A DNA stretch of 32,766 nucleotides from NCBI GenBank assembly GCA_947452785.1, contig CANGDZ010000042.1:1-32766 (forward strand), read 5' to 3'. Origin of the DNA: Comamonadaceae bacterium. Lineage in GTDB: Bacteria; Pseudomonadota; Gammaproteobacteria; Burkholderiales; Burkholderiaceae_C. Of the stretch, positions 24,368 through 32,609 are shown in pieces. The position numbers were made by a program, and so were the translations under genes. Every line of letters begins with the position of its first letter. Position 1 is the stretch's first letter. The notes below the pieces were generated by a model. It did no database searches, was not told the origin of the DNA, and saw only the letters and a list, made by a program, of their open reading frames with translations.

Positions 24368-25057
24368 ATGGTGACTGCAGCACGCCAACCCAAACCCCGC
24401 CTCGCCAAGCCTGATGGCAAACGCACAGCGGGCGTGCGCGAACACAGCGCACAACAAACACGCGAAAGCATTTTGCGCGCTGCCATCAAAGTGTTTGCCC
24501 AGCATGGTTATGACGGCGGCAGTGTGGAAAAAATTTCCCGTCTGGCCAAGTCCTATGACCGCATGATTTACTACTACTTCGGCAGCAAAGAAGGCTTGTT
24601 CATCGAAGTGTTGGAAACCATTTACCGACGCATGAACGACGCTGAGGCTGAATTGGCCTTGGACGTGAGTCAACCGGTCAAGGCGCTGGAGCAGGTGGTG
24701 CATTTTGTGCTCGACTACTACCGCGCACACCCGGAATTTGTCACCCTGCTGAACACCGAAAATCTGCACAAGGGCAAGCACATCGTCAAATCGCTTCGGG
24801 CCAAGGAGTACTCGTCTCCGGCGATTGCGGTGATTGGCGACATCTTGCAATCCGGCGTTGCGCAAGGCCTGTTCCGTGCGGATATTTCAGCACGTGATGT
24901 TTATTTATTGATTGCCGCCACCGGCTATTTCTACATGTCCAACCGCTACACCTTGACGGCTTTTTTGGGCGAGAACGTTGACGCCGCTCAAGCCGTGGCG
25001 CAGTGGAAATCATTTGTCCTTGACACCGTGTTCCGCGTCGTGAACCCGGCCGTCTAA
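24368..25057 (+). CDS. TetR/AcrR family transcriptional regulator
   Basis: A 229-residue regulator with a TetR helix-turn-helix at about residues 30-77 (TRESILRAAIKVFAQHGYDG, VEKISRLAKSYDRMIYYYFGSKEGLF). A helical ligand-binding domain follows (PVKALEQVVHFVLDYYRAHPEF). ATG 24368 is 5 nt after the reductase stop; the open frame extends upstream to 24338 but inside that gene. GTG 24371 is an alternative. The lysine- and arginine-rich N-terminal arm of about 25 residues is longer than usual and may contact DNA. It likely represses the nicotinate island through the palindrome at 23464-23479 and responds to nicotinate or 6-hydroxynicotinate. Confidence 0.85.
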   Translation: MVTAARQPKPRLAKPDGKRTAGVREHSAQQTRESILRAAIKVFAQHGYDGGSVEKISRLAKSYDRMIYYYFGSKEGLFIEVLETIYRRMNDAEAELALDVSQPVKALEQVVHFVLDYYRAHPEFVTLLNTENLHKGKHIVKSLRAKEYSSPAIAVIGDILQSGVAQGLFRADISARDVYLLIAATGYFYMSNRYTLTAFLGENVDAAQAVAQWKSFVLDTVFRVVNPAV

Positions 25058-25080
25058 CCCCATCCATAAGGAGTCTTTTC

Positions 25081-26277
25081 ATGGCCGACATCGCAAGCAC
25101 GGGTTCTTCCGGCAAAGTCGTTATTAAAAACATCGGCTTACTGCTTTCGGGCGACATTGATCTACCCATTTTGCAAGCCGACACCATCGTCGTCGACAAC
25201 GGTTTGATCATCGCTGTGGGCCGCGAGAAAGATTGCGACCTGGAAGGCGCGCAAACCGTCATTGACGCCCGACAAACCTGCGTCTGCCCGGGTCTGATCG
25301 ACAGCCATGTGCATCCGGTGTTTGGTGACTGGACGCCACGCCAAAACCAAATCGGCTGGATCGACTCCACCATGAACGGTGGCGTGACCACCATGGTCTC
25401 TGCCGGCGAAGTGCATTTGCCAGGACGCCCCAAAGACATCGTCGGCCTCAAAGCGCTGGCCATCACGGCGCAGCGTGCTTTTGACAATTTTCGTCCTGGT
25501 GGCGTGAAGGTGATTGCGGGCGCGCCCATCATCGAAAAAGGCATGACCGAGCAAGATTTCAAAGACCTGGCTGAGGCCGGCGTGAGCTTGCTGGGTGAGG
25601 TGGGGCTGGGCTCCGTCAAGGCCGGTTACGAAGCCAAAGAGATGGTGGCCTGGGCCCGCAAATACGGGATTCAGAGCACGATCCACACGGGGGGTCCGTC
25701 CATCCCGGGCTCGGGCATGATCGACAAAGACGTGGTGCTGGAAGCCGATGCCGACGTGATCGGCCACATCAACGGCGGCCACACCTCTTTGCCTGAAGCC
25801 CATGTGTGCGAGCTGTGCGAAAAGTCTTCACGCGCCATCGAAATCGTGCACAACGGCAATGAACGTGTCGCCATCGCCGCCGCCAAGGCCGCGCTGGAAC
25901 TCAAATGCCCGCACCGCGTGATCCTGGGCACCGACGGGCCTGCGGGTTCGGGCGTGCAACCGCTGGGCATGTTGCGCATGGTGGCGCTGTTGTCGAGCTT
26001 AGCCAACATCCCCGCAGAATTGGTGTTTTGCTTTGCCACGGGCAACACAGCGCGCATACGCAATCTCAACTGCGGGTTGATTGAGGTCGGACGCTCAGCC
26101 GACTTTGTCTTCATGGACCGCGCCCAGCACACGGCGGGAAAAACGCTGCTGGAGAGCGTGCAACTGGGCGACATTCCCGGCGTTGGCATGGTCATGATCG
26201 ACGGTATCGTGCGCTGTGGCCGAAGCCGCAACACGCCACCGGCCACAGAAATTCCAGTCGTCATCAGCGGTCACTGA
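25081..26277 (+). CDS. ena: Enamidase-like cyclic amidohydrolase (1,4,5,6-tetrahydro-6-oxonicotinate hydrolysis)
   Basis: A 398-residue amidohydrolase closely resembling E. barkeri enamidase, which opens the reduced ring to give 2-formylglutarate and ammonia. Matching blocks are PGLIDSHVHP (metal ligands His76 and His78), GGVTTMVSAGE, PGRPKDIVGLKALAIT, LGEVGLGSVK (Glu173, likely bridging ligand), HTGGPSIPGSGM (His202), GHINGGHTSL (His229), GTDGPAGSGVQPLG (catalytic Asp) and the C-terminal SRNTPPA. A clean AAGGAG lies 7 bp before the ATG and 23 bp separate it from the TetR gene. A dihydroorotase-type label is the main alternative, but the enamidase-specific blocks and the adjacent Hnr and NicAB genes favour enamidase. 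It ends 53 bp from a convergent btuD-like gene. Confidence 0.85.
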   Translation: MADIASTGSSGKVVIKNIGLLLSGDIDLPILQADTIVVDNGLIIAVGREKDCDLEGAQTVIDARQTCVCPGLIDSHVHPVFGDWTPRQNQIGWIDSTMNGGVTTMVSAGEVHLPGRPKDIVGLKALAITAQRAFDNFRPGGVKVIAGAPIIEKGMTEQDFKDLAEAGVSLLGEVGLGSVKAGYEAKEMVAWARKYGIQSTIHTGGPSIPGSGMIDKDVVLEADADVIGHINGGHTSLPEAHVCELCEKSSRAIEIVHNGNERVAIAAAKAALELKCPHRVILGTDGPAGSGVQPLGMLRMVALLSSLANIPAELVFCFATGNTARIRNLNCGLIEVGRSADFVFMDRAQHTAGKTLLESVQLGDIPGVGMVMIDGIVRCGRSRNTPPATEIPVVISGH

Positions 26278-26330
26278 CGCCCCGAACATTTCCCGCGCTG
26301 CAGCAAGCCATGAGGCAACGTGCGGTCATG

Positions 26331-27110
26331 TCATCCTGACTTAGGCAGTGCCACCCATTGCCCGGCCAGCGGGTGGATGGCAATGCGGTGATCAAACACC
26401 GCCTCAATGGCACGCTGCGTGGCTTCGTCCGCACAAGCGCCGTGGTGCACGATCTGCCCGGCCTGCATCACCACCATGTCATCGGCATGCAGCGACATGC
26501 CAATCTCGTGCAGCACGCTGACCACTGTGGTGCCTTGAGCCAGCAGGCAATGCACTTGCTCCAGCCAGTCCACTTGGTGCGGCGGATCCAAATTGGCCAA
26601 GGGTTCGTCCATCAACATGATGCGGGCGTTCACCGCCAAGGCCCGCGCCAACAACACGCGCTGACGCTCGCCGCCAGACAATTGCCCAAGCGCAAGTTCG
26701 CGCCAATCCCAGGCTTGCGTGGCCTTGAGTGCGGCCTCAACCATGGCATGGTCTTGCGCCGTAGGCGCGGCCAGCCAGTCCTGGTGCGGAAAGCGCCCGA
26801 GCATGGCCACGTCCCACACGCGCAAATCGTCAGAGGCCGACTCGCCCTGCCCCAGCCATGAGAGTTGCCGGGCACGCTCACGCCGATCAATGGCCGCCAA
26901 AGGTTGGCCCAGCCAATGCACCTGGCCTGAAAGCTGTTGCGAAGGCGGGAGCAAGCCCGCCAAGGCCTTGAGCAAGGTGGACTTGCCGGCACCGTTGGGG
27001 CCCACGATGCAGGTCCAACGTCCAGCCGCAATCGTCAGGTCAATGCCATGCAAGACTTCTTGCTCACCCAGTCGCACACGCAACGCGTGGATTTGCAAGG
27101 CGGCCGTCAT
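26331..27110 (-). CDS. btuD: Vitamin B12 ABC importer ATP-binding protein
   Basis: A 259-residue ATPase of the FepC/BtuD class. Motifs: Walker A GPNGAGKST, signature LSGGERQRV, Walker B IMLMDEPLANLD and H-loop SVLHE. The start at 27110 overlaps the permease stop by 4 bp (ATGA); an open frame from 27284 runs through the permease gene and is not used. Last gene of the B12 operon. A siderophore role is the family alternative, but the cobalamin riboswitch upstream of btuB and the BtuF-type genes indicate B12. Confidence 0.88.
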   Translation of the reverse strand: MTAALQIHALRVRLGEQEVLHGIDLTIAAGRWTCIVGPNGAGKSTLLKALAGLLPPSQQLSGQVHWLGQPLAAIDRRERARQLSWLGQGESASDDLRVWDVAMLGRFPHQDWLAAPTAQDHAMVEAALKATQAWDWRELALGQLSGGERQRVLLARALAVNARIMLMDEPLANLDPPHQVDWLEQVHCLLAQGTTVVSVLHEIGMSLHADDMVVMQAGQIVHHGACADEATQRAIEAVFDHRIAIHPLAGQWVALPKSG

Positions 27111-28111
27111 CCCCGGGCTCCGATCGAGGACATGCGCGACATGCGCCACAGCAAATAGCCACCGCCCAGTACGGCAGTAAGCACACCCACAGGCATTTCT
27201 TGCGGCGCCATCAGGCCACGCGCCAGCAGGTCGGCCAGCAACAGCAACAGCCCACCGGCTAGCGCCGACAACAGCACCGACCAAGCATGGGTGGTGCGCA
27301 CCATCGCACGCACCAGATGCGGTGCAGCCAAACCAACAAAGGCAATCAAACCCATTTGCGCCACGGCCGTTCCTGTGGCCAAAGCCATCACGCTCACCAG
27401 CAGCATGCGCGCAGGCGCCAAGGGCACGCCCAGACTGAGCGCGGTGCTTTCACCCAAAGTCAAGGCATCCAGCACGCGGGCCATGCTCAAAGCCAATACC
27501 ACGCACAACACCAACACGGTGCACATCAGCACGCAAGCGGTCCAGCCGATAAAGCCGGTCGAGCCCAACATGAAACCCTGCATGCCTTGCCAAACCTCAG
27601 GCCGCCACAAAGTCAAAAACGAGGTCATGGCACCCAGCACTACGCCCACAATCACACCGGCCAGCAGCAAGCGCAGGGTTTGTTGCACGCCGCGCGCCAA
27701 TAGCAAAGTAAGTAACACGGCCAACACCGCGCCTACAAATGCAGCGCCAGTTAAACCCAAGCGCACCCACCAGCCAATGGCCAAGGTGCTGCCACCGAAC
27801 AAGCTCAGATAGATGGCCACGCCCAAGGATGCGCCCGAGGCACTGCCAAGCAAGTACGGGTCCGCCAGCGGGTTGCGAAACAACCCCTGCGCCAAAGCAC
27901 CAGCCAAGCCCAACAAGGCCCCGCCCGCCCAAGCGCCGAGCGAACGCGGCAGCCGGATGTCCCACACAATTTGCCACGACACCGGATCGTGCAGGGCTTG
28001 CCACCAAGGCTCCCAGCCGGTGCTGCCCATGGCGCTGCCCAAGGCCACACCCACTGCGCCAAAGAGCGCCAGCAGCAAGCTGAGCAACCAAGGGCTCAGC
28101 GGCTTCGTCAT
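27107..28111 (-). CDS. btuC: Vitamin B12 ABC importer permease (FecCD family)
   Basis: A 334-residue inner-membrane permease with about ten hydrophobic segments, typical of FecCD/BtuC. The family block GLAGALAQGLFRNPLADPYLLG lies near residue 62, and LIAFVGLAAPHLVR is near 260. ATG 28111 is chosen because it overlaps the BtuF stop (ATGA) and gives the usual short hydrophilic start before the first helix; an upstream in-frame start at 28222 lies in btuF. It forms the transmembrane channel for cobalamin with BtuD. Confidence 0.88.
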   Translation of the reverse strand: MTKPLSPWLLSLLLALFGAVGVALGSAMGSTGWEPWWQALHDPVSWQIVWDIRLPRSLGAWAGGALLGLAGALAQGLFRNPLADPYLLGSASGASLGVAIYLSLFGGSTLAIGWWVRLGLTGAAFVGAVLAVLLTLLLARGVQQTLRLLLAGVIVGVVLGAMTSFLTLWRPEVWQGMQGFMLGSTGFIGWTACVLMCTVLVLCVVLALSMARVLDALTLGESTALSLGVPLAPARMLLVSVMALATGTAVAQMGLIAFVGLAAPHLVRAMVRTTHAWSVLLSALAGGLLLLLADLLARGLMAPQEMPVGVLTAVLGGGYLLWRMSRMSSIGARG

Positions 28112-28983
28112 GGTTTGCCGCCTTGGCTGCGCGCAATACATTGCGCCATCAAGCGCGCGCCTTCGGCCATGCGCGGTCCTGCACGCACCAGCATGTCCGA
28201 TTCGTCGGTATTGAAAACGCACACTTGGTCAGACTGAATCACCTTGAGCTGCGACCAACCTGGGCGCTGCAGCATGCTGGCCCGGCTGCTGTCGCCCGCC
28301 ATGATGATGTCGGGCTGCGCGCGCACCACAAACTCAGGATTGATTTTGGGGAACGGCCCCAGACTGCCCGACAAGATGTTGCGCAAGCCCATGCGCTCGA
28401 GGGTCTCGCCAATGAACGACGAATCGCTGGCGCCGTAGGGTGCGGGGCTGACTTCGACATAGACTTTTTGGCCCCTGGCTTGCGGGGGCAGCGACTGCGC
28501 CGCAGCCAGAACGCCGGCATTGATCTCGCGCCACAATCGCTCGCCCTCCGATGCGGGTACGCCCAAGACCTGCGCCAAGGTCTTGATCACGCGTTGTAAA
28601 TCGGCATGGGTACGAGGTTCTAGCGCCAGCACGGTGATGCCCAAGGCTTGCAGCCGCTCAGCGCCGCGCGCGGAAGTGGCCATCAGCACCAGGTCGGGTC
28701 GCTGCGCCACCACACGCTCAATGTTCGGGTCCAGCCCACCGCCCAAGCGGGGTAGTTGGCGTATGGAAGCAGGCCAGTTGGAATAACGGTCCAGCCCCAC
28801 CAATTTGCGGCACTGCCCGAGGGCGCACACGGTTTCGGTGAGCGAGGGCAACAAACTCACGATGCGCACAGGCGGTTGGCTGAAGCTGACTTCTTGCTGG
28901 CGGTCGTCGCGCACAGTAACGGCTTGGGCCAAGCCCGTGCACATCGCGAAAACCACCCACGCCAAGCCGCGCGCCTTAAGCAT
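28108..28983 (-). CDS. btuF: Periplasmic vitamin B12-binding protein
   Basis: A 291-residue helical-backbone metal/B12 receptor. The signal peptide (MLKARGLAWVVFAMCTGLAQA) is cleaved near residue 21. The mature domain starts with TVRDDRQQEVSF and shows IVSLLPSLTETVCALG, LVGLDRYSNWP, ERVVAQRPDLVL and the C-terminal lobe PDIIMAGDSSRASM. The class also covers haem and siderophore binders, but operon context gives cobalamin. It overlaps the end of the preceding BtuF-like gene by 8 bp and the permease start by 4 bp. Confidence 0.85.
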   Translation of the reverse strand: MLKARGLAWVVFAMCTGLAQAVTVRDDRQQEVSFSQPPVRIVSLLPSLTETVCALGQCRKLVGLDRYSNWPASIRQLPRLGGGLDPNIERVVAQRPDLVLMATSARGAERLQALGITVLALEPRTHADLQRVIKTLAQVLGVPASEGERLWREINAGVLAAAQSLPPQARGQKVYVEVSPAPYGASDSSFIGETLERMGLRNILSGSLGPFPKINPEFVVRAQPDIIMAGDSSRASMLQRPGWSQLKVIQSDQVCVFNTDESDMLVRAGPRMAEGARLMAQCIARSQGGKP

Positions 28984-29785
28984 GCTCGGCCTCCCAATTC
29001 ACCATGATGCGGTGCAACTGGGCCACGCCATCGGTCAACGCCGCCGGGCCGGGTTGCAAAATGTCGGCGGACTTGATTTCAAAAATCTGCCCCGTACGCA
29101 CAGCGGGCACGTCTTGCCAGTCTGGTCTGGCCGACACGGTGTCTGGGCGAAACTTCTTGCCGCACCATGAGCCAATGATGATGTCGGGCGCGCGGTCCAC
29201 AATGGTCTGACCATCGGCAATGATGCGGTCCTTGCCCATGGGCATCACGGCCAGTTCAGGAAAAATGTCGTCGCCACCGGCAATGCCCATCAGCTCTGAG
29301 ACCCAGCGAATGCCGCTGATGTGCGGCGTATCCCATTCTTCAAAAAACACTTTGGGGCGGCGTTTGAAACTCGCCGCCTTATGCTGAATCGCCTCGAGCT
29401 CAGCCCTCCAAGTTTGCAGCTTGGCGATGCCCGCTTCGGCCTGACCCACCATGGCAGCGACTTGGTACAGCATGGCAAAAATCTCATCCACGCTGCGCTG
29501 ATTGAAGATAGTGACCTGCACACCGGCGCGAATCAACAAGGCGGCAATGTCGGCCTGCAAATCAGAAAAGCCAAACACACAGTCAGGCTGCAAGGCCAAA
29601 ATCTTGTCGATTTTGGCCGTTAAAAAAGCACTGACCTTGGGCTTTTCCAAACGTGCACGGCGCGGTCGCACCGTGTAGCCCGAGATACCCACAATGCGCT
29701 GCTCCTGCCCCAACAGGTAGAGCCACTCCGTTGCCTCTTCGGTGAGGCAAACGATGCGCTGGGGACCAAGGTCAAGCGGGGTCAT
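28976..29785 (-). CDS. Second BtuF-like cobalamin-binding protein without a signal peptide
   Basis: A 269-residue protein of the same periplasmic-binding-protein-like fold (PF01497). IVCLTEEATEWLYLLGQEQRIVGISGYTVRP is the first lobe, then ILALQPDCVFGFSDLQADIAALLIRAGV, a central helix, and PDIIIGSWCGKKFRPDTV in the second lobe. The N-terminus MTPLDLGPQRIV has no signal peptide, so it is predicted cytosolic. Proteins like this are often found in B12 operons; they might receive or store corrinoid inside the cell, but the role is not established. It starts 4 nt after the btuB stop and overlaps btuF. Confidence 0.8.
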   Translation of the reverse strand: MTPLDLGPQRIVCLTEEATEWLYLLGQEQRIVGISGYTVRPRRARLEKPKVSAFLTAKIDKILALQPDCVFGFSDLQADIAALLIRAGVQVTIFNQRSVDEIFAMLYQVAAMVGQAEAGIAKLQTWRAELEAIQHKAASFKRRPKVFFEEWDTPHISGIRWVSELMGIAGGDDIFPELAVMPMGKDRIIADGQTIVDRAPDIIIGSWCGKKFRPDTVSARPDWQDVPAVRTGQIFEIKSADILQPGPAALTDGVAQLHRIMVNWEAEHA

Positions 29786-29789
29786 ACGT

Positions 29790-31640
29790 TTAAGGCTTCA
29801 TTTTCCAAGTCACACCCACCGTCAAAGTGCGTGGTAACTGGTTGTAGCCGTAAGCAGTTTGGTAGATTTTGTCTGTCAAATTTTCTACCCTGCCAAAAGC
29901 GACCCATTCTGGAGACAGCGGATATCTGGCTGTTAAATCAACCAATGTATAACTCGGCAATTCGGGGTTATCCAATGTATCCGGGCGGGCGCCTGTGTAG
30001 CGAAGGCTTGCGCCGATGACCCATTGACCCCACAGTTGCGACACAGAGGTCGAAGCCAGGGTTTGCGCACGACGCACCAAACGTTGGCCCGTGACTTCAT
30101 TGATCGGATTTTGCAAAGTCAAACTGGCACGCACATCAGTGCGGCCCATGCGTCCGCTGTAGCTGGTTTCCAGTCCTTCGTTTTTCACACTGGCCACATT
30201 GTTGAATTGCCAAGTATTCATGTCATACAACAACAGGTCTCGGGTTTTGGTGCTGAACAAGGTCGATCGCATTCGATGCGATCCGTTTGACCACTGCAAT
30301 CCCACCTCGTCGGTTTGCGCTGTTTCAGGCTTTAAATTCGGATTTCCACTACTGGGGTCATAAAGATAACCCAGTGGAGCAATATTGAATGCGGTGGAAT
30401 GCGTCACAACCAACTTCCACTGTGCATTCAAGTCATGACCATAACCCCAATAGGATGAATTTTTAACACCCACCTCTTGCACATCATCGCTGCGCAAATT
30501 TATTTGAAAACTGTGGGCTCCTAGTTTGTAATTGCCTCCAGCGTAAATGGCAGTGAGAGAACGTTTTTTCAGCAATGCTGAATAATCATCCGACGCATCA
30601 ATAGCCTGCAACTGTCTGTCAAATCCCAAGGTCGCAATCAAATTGTGGAGTTGGAACTCATTGACCCAAGACATCAATTGTGTGTGGGTCACCGCTTGTG
30701 TCTTCAGTGGATAAAGACCCACGGTATCGGTAGTGTTTTTCTCTTTGCCATCGGAAACATGAAGTCTGCTCTTCCAAGACTCAGAAATACGAGTCTTCCA
30801 ATAAAGCGCGTTGCTATTGATCTGAGTCGTCCCCTTGTGGATGTCTGTGACCGAGGCATAAGTGGCATCGGAGACGTCATAGTCAAAACGGCCATGTGAG
30901 CCGTTGGCGCGCATGCCAATTTGATGATTAGGGTTCAAGTCATAAGACAAATGCAGAGTGTAGTTTTCATTTCTGTAACCATCCAAATCGGGGTTGACAT
31001 TCAAGCCTTGCGACACATTGATGGCGTTGATGCCTCGGGTTGAATTTGTCCCCGCGCTGACTGCGTAATGCCAATCACCTGCTTTGCCTTGTGCACCAGC
31101 GAGAAGTCGTTGTGAGCCCAAAGTGCCCACCTCTGTGCTGATATAAGCCGAAGGAGCACCTTGGCCTTGTCGGGTGAAGACTTGAATCACCCCCCCAATA
31201 GCACCACTGCCGTAAATCGCCGATACATTGCCTCGCACAATTTCGACGTGATCGACCTGGTCCAACATGATGTGTTCAAGACTCACAGCACCCGTCGTGT
31301 CCTGTTTGGTCATAGGTATGCCATCAACCAAGACCAAAACCTGCATTGAAGCAGCACCTCTTAAAAATGCTGTTGCTTGAGAACCTCGCCCCCCGTTTTG
31401 TGTGAATTGAAAACCAGCTTCTCGCGCCAGTAAAGATGGCAAGTCAACCAACTGCGACTGCTCAATGACCTCGCGTCCCAGCACCGTGGTATGAGGTAAA
31501 GCATCCGTGAGAATTTGCTCCGTTCGACTCGCAGTCACAACCACTTGGGGCGACATTTCATTGGCCAATGACGGCGCACAAGACAAGCAAATAGACACGG
31601 CAGACGCCAGCCAGCGCAAAGGGGGACAATAAATTTTCAT
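29790..31640 (-). CDS. btuB: TonB-dependent vitamin B12 outer-membrane receptor
   Basis: A 616-residue outer-membrane barrel that takes up cobalamin using TonB energy. The signal peptide ends near residue 27 (CAPSLANE). A TonB-box-like QVVVTASRTEQ follows, then the plug domain (LLAREAGFQFTQNGGRGSQA, VLVLVDGIPMTKQ, VEIVRGNVSAIYGSGAIGGV) and the barrel. It ends in LTVGVTWKMKP; the last residue is Pro after a lysine rather than the usual terminal aromatic. Length matches BtuB. Base use is visibly more AT-rich than in the neighbours, as often seen in receptors. The riboswitch directly upstream shows repression by adenosylcobalamin or a related cofactor. No strong ribosome-binding site is visible before the ATG. 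Confidence 0.88.
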   Translation of the reverse strand: MKIYCPPLRWLASAVSICLSCAPSLANEMSPQVVVTASRTEQILTDALPHTTVLGREVIEQSQLVDLPSLLAREAGFQFTQNGGRGSQATAFLRGAASMQVLVLVDGIPMTKQDTTGAVSLEHIMLDQVDHVEIVRGNVSAIYGSGAIGGVIQVFTRQGQGAPSAYISTEVGTLGSQRLLAGAQGKAGDWHYAVSAGTNSTRGINAINVSQGLNVNPDLDGYRNENYTLHLSYDLNPNHQIGMRANGSHGRFDYDVSDATYASVTDIHKGTTQINSNALYWKTRISESWKSRLHVSDGKEKNTTDTVGLYPLKTQAVTHTQLMSWVNEFQLHNLIATLGFDRQLQAIDASDDYSALLKKRSLTAIYAGGNYKLGAHSFQINLRSDDVQEVGVKNSSYWGYGHDLNAQWKLVVTHSTAFNIAPLGYLYDPSSGNPNLKPETAQTDEVGLQWSNGSHRMRSTLFSTKTRDLLLYDMNTWQFNNVASVKNEGLETSYSGRMGRTDVRASLTLQNPINEVTGQRLVRRAQTLASTSVSQLWGQWVIGASLRYTGARPDTLDNPELPSYTLVDLTARYPLSPEWVAFGRVENLTDKIYQTAYGYNQLPRTLTVGVTWKMKP

Positions 31641-31719
31641 TTAAAACAAACAAGTTGTCTGTCCTCACCGCCTTCCCCGACAGTGCATGGACGTTCAAGC
31701 AGCACGTTTTCAGACGCAC

Positions 31720-31943
31720 CGCCACCTTGTTGGCCGGTATCCGGGCTGGCGGAGACTACCTCTGTCGCCTTCCCAGTCGCTTGTTCAAGGCGACCAGTGG
31801 CTTGTTGACAGAGACGGAACTTGAGACAAGTTCGTCCGCTTGACCGTTGCGGGGGCAGCGCAGGTGGGGTGTAGTCGAGCGAGCGACGCGACCCTTCTGC
31901 TTCCCGTTGAACTGCGGCATGTGAACCACGCCGCGAGCACCAA
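31720..31943 (-). promoter_or_regulatory. Cobalamin riboswitch
   Basis: On the minus strand the leader of btuB carries the conserved blocks of the B12 aptamer in order. AACGGGAAGC is at about 31899-31909, CTGCCCCCGCAACGG at 31845-31859, the B12 box GCCACTGG at 31794-31801, GGGAAGGCGACAGAGG near 31760-31775, and CAGCCCGGATACCGGCC at 31733-31748. The expression platform lies in the remaining 80 nt before the ATG at 31640. Binding of cobalamin should lower btuB and the whole uptake operon. Ends are approximate. Confidence 0.92.
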
Positions 31944-31951
31944 CAAAACGC

Positions 31952-31985
31952 ATTGTAAGTTTGAAACTGTCTTCAACCCTACAAT
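31952..31985. promoter_or_regulatory. Symmetric divergent promoter region (btuB operon / zapB-zapA)
   Basis: A 34-bp inverted repeat: ATTGTAAGTTTGAA, six bases, TTCAACCCTACAAT (12 of 14 pairs). It presents a -10 hexamer TACAAT on each strand: plus 31980-31985, leading to a start near 31992 just before the cell-division genes, and minus 31957-31952, leading to a start near 31945 at the 5' end of the riboswitch. TTGAAA and TTGAAG hexamers in the arms are too close (13 bp) to serve as -35 elements, so the -35 regions are unclear. Confidence 0.5.
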
Positions 31986-32009
31986 ACAGGTATTCACTTT
32001 TTGTCGGCC

Positions 32010-32231
32010 ATGACAGACCACCACACCATCGACCTGATTGCGGAACGTGTAGAGCACTTGCTGCTGCGCCACGAAGAGCTGACACGCACCAATGAGTTGC
32101 TGCGTCAGCAAGTCTCCGCTTTGTCCCAAGAACGCGATTTACTCAAGTCCCGACTGGCGGCGGCCCGCGCACGGGTTGACAGCCTGATAGAGCGTTTGCC
32201 CGCCACACCTGCCCAGGACGCCGCGCCATGA
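32010..32231 (+). CDS. ZapB-like small coiled-coil protein (TIGR02449-type)
   Basis: A 73-residue protein, nearly all predicted coiled coil. Heptad-like hydrophobics run through DLIAERVEHLLLRHEELTR and LLRQQVSALSQERDLLKSRL, with a short Pro/Ala tail. Such small proteins are encoded directly before zapA in many Burkholderiales and probably bind the division apparatus in a ZapB-like way; that is inferred from position and shape. ATG 32010 is preferred over an in-frame TTG at 32001. Its stop overlaps the zapA start by 4 bp. Confidence 0.75.
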   Translation: MTDHHTIDLIAERVEHLLLRHEELTRTNELLRQQVSALSQERDLLKSRLAAARARVDSLIERLPATPAQDAAP

Positions 32232-32569
32232 GTTCAAAGCAATTAGAAGTCCAAATCATGGGCCAAAGCTACCTGCTGGGTTGCCCAGAAGGCGGCGAAC
32301 CCCAGTTGTTGGCGGCGGTCAGCAAGGTGGATGCAGCCATGTGCAAGATTCGCGACGCCGGCAAAATAAAAGCCCGCGACCGGATTGCGGTTTTGGCGGC
32401 GCTGAACTTGGCCTTTGACGCCAACGAAGCGACGGCGGCCGTCGTTTTGCCCCCTACGCTCACCCCAGCCAGTCCCCAAGGGCCTTTGTCAGATGCTGCC
32501 TCAGACCGCCTGACCCAGTTACTGCAACGCCTGGACCAGGCCCTGGGCCGCGACGGCCAGTTGATTTAA
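32228..32569 (+). CDS. zapA: Cell division protein ZapA
   Basis: A 113-residue ZapA protein that bundles FtsZ filaments at mid-cell. The N-terminal domain has LEVQIMGQSYLLGCPEGGEP followed by LLAAVSKVDAAMCKIRDAGK and the conserved ARDRIAVLAALNLA. The C-terminal part is a helical dimerisation segment, here separated by a Pro/Thr-rich loop. It is coupled to the zapB-like gene and followed by 6S RNA, an order seen in other beta- and gammaproteobacteria. Confidence 0.9.
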   Translation: MSSKQLEVQIMGQSYLLGCPEGGEPQLLAAVSKVDAAMCKIRDAGKIKARDRIAVLAALNLAFDANEATAAVVLPPTLTPASPQGPLSDAASDRLTQLLQRLDQALGRDGQLI

Positions 32570-32597
32570 GCGACAGCCTCCCAGGCCTCATTTGGCC

Positions 32598-32603
32598 TAC
32601 AAT
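32598..32603 (+). promoter_or_regulatory. -10 element of the 6S RNA promoter
   Basis: TACAAT is one base from the sigma-70 consensus and lies about 7 nt before the expected 6S RNA 5' end at 32610-32611. No good -35 hexamer is apparent 16-18 bp upstream. It lies about 30 bp downstream of the zapA stop, so 6S RNA may also be processed from read-through transcripts. Confidence 0.5.
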
Positions 32604-32609
32604 CGATCC

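Noticed and set aside
26331..31640. B12 uptake genes next to the nicotinate island, tempting because the E. barkeri route uses a B12-dependent mutase.
   Set aside because: No mutase or other late-pathway gene is present, the B12 operon is convergent with its own riboswitch, and B12 uptake is a general function. Adjacency is probably chance.
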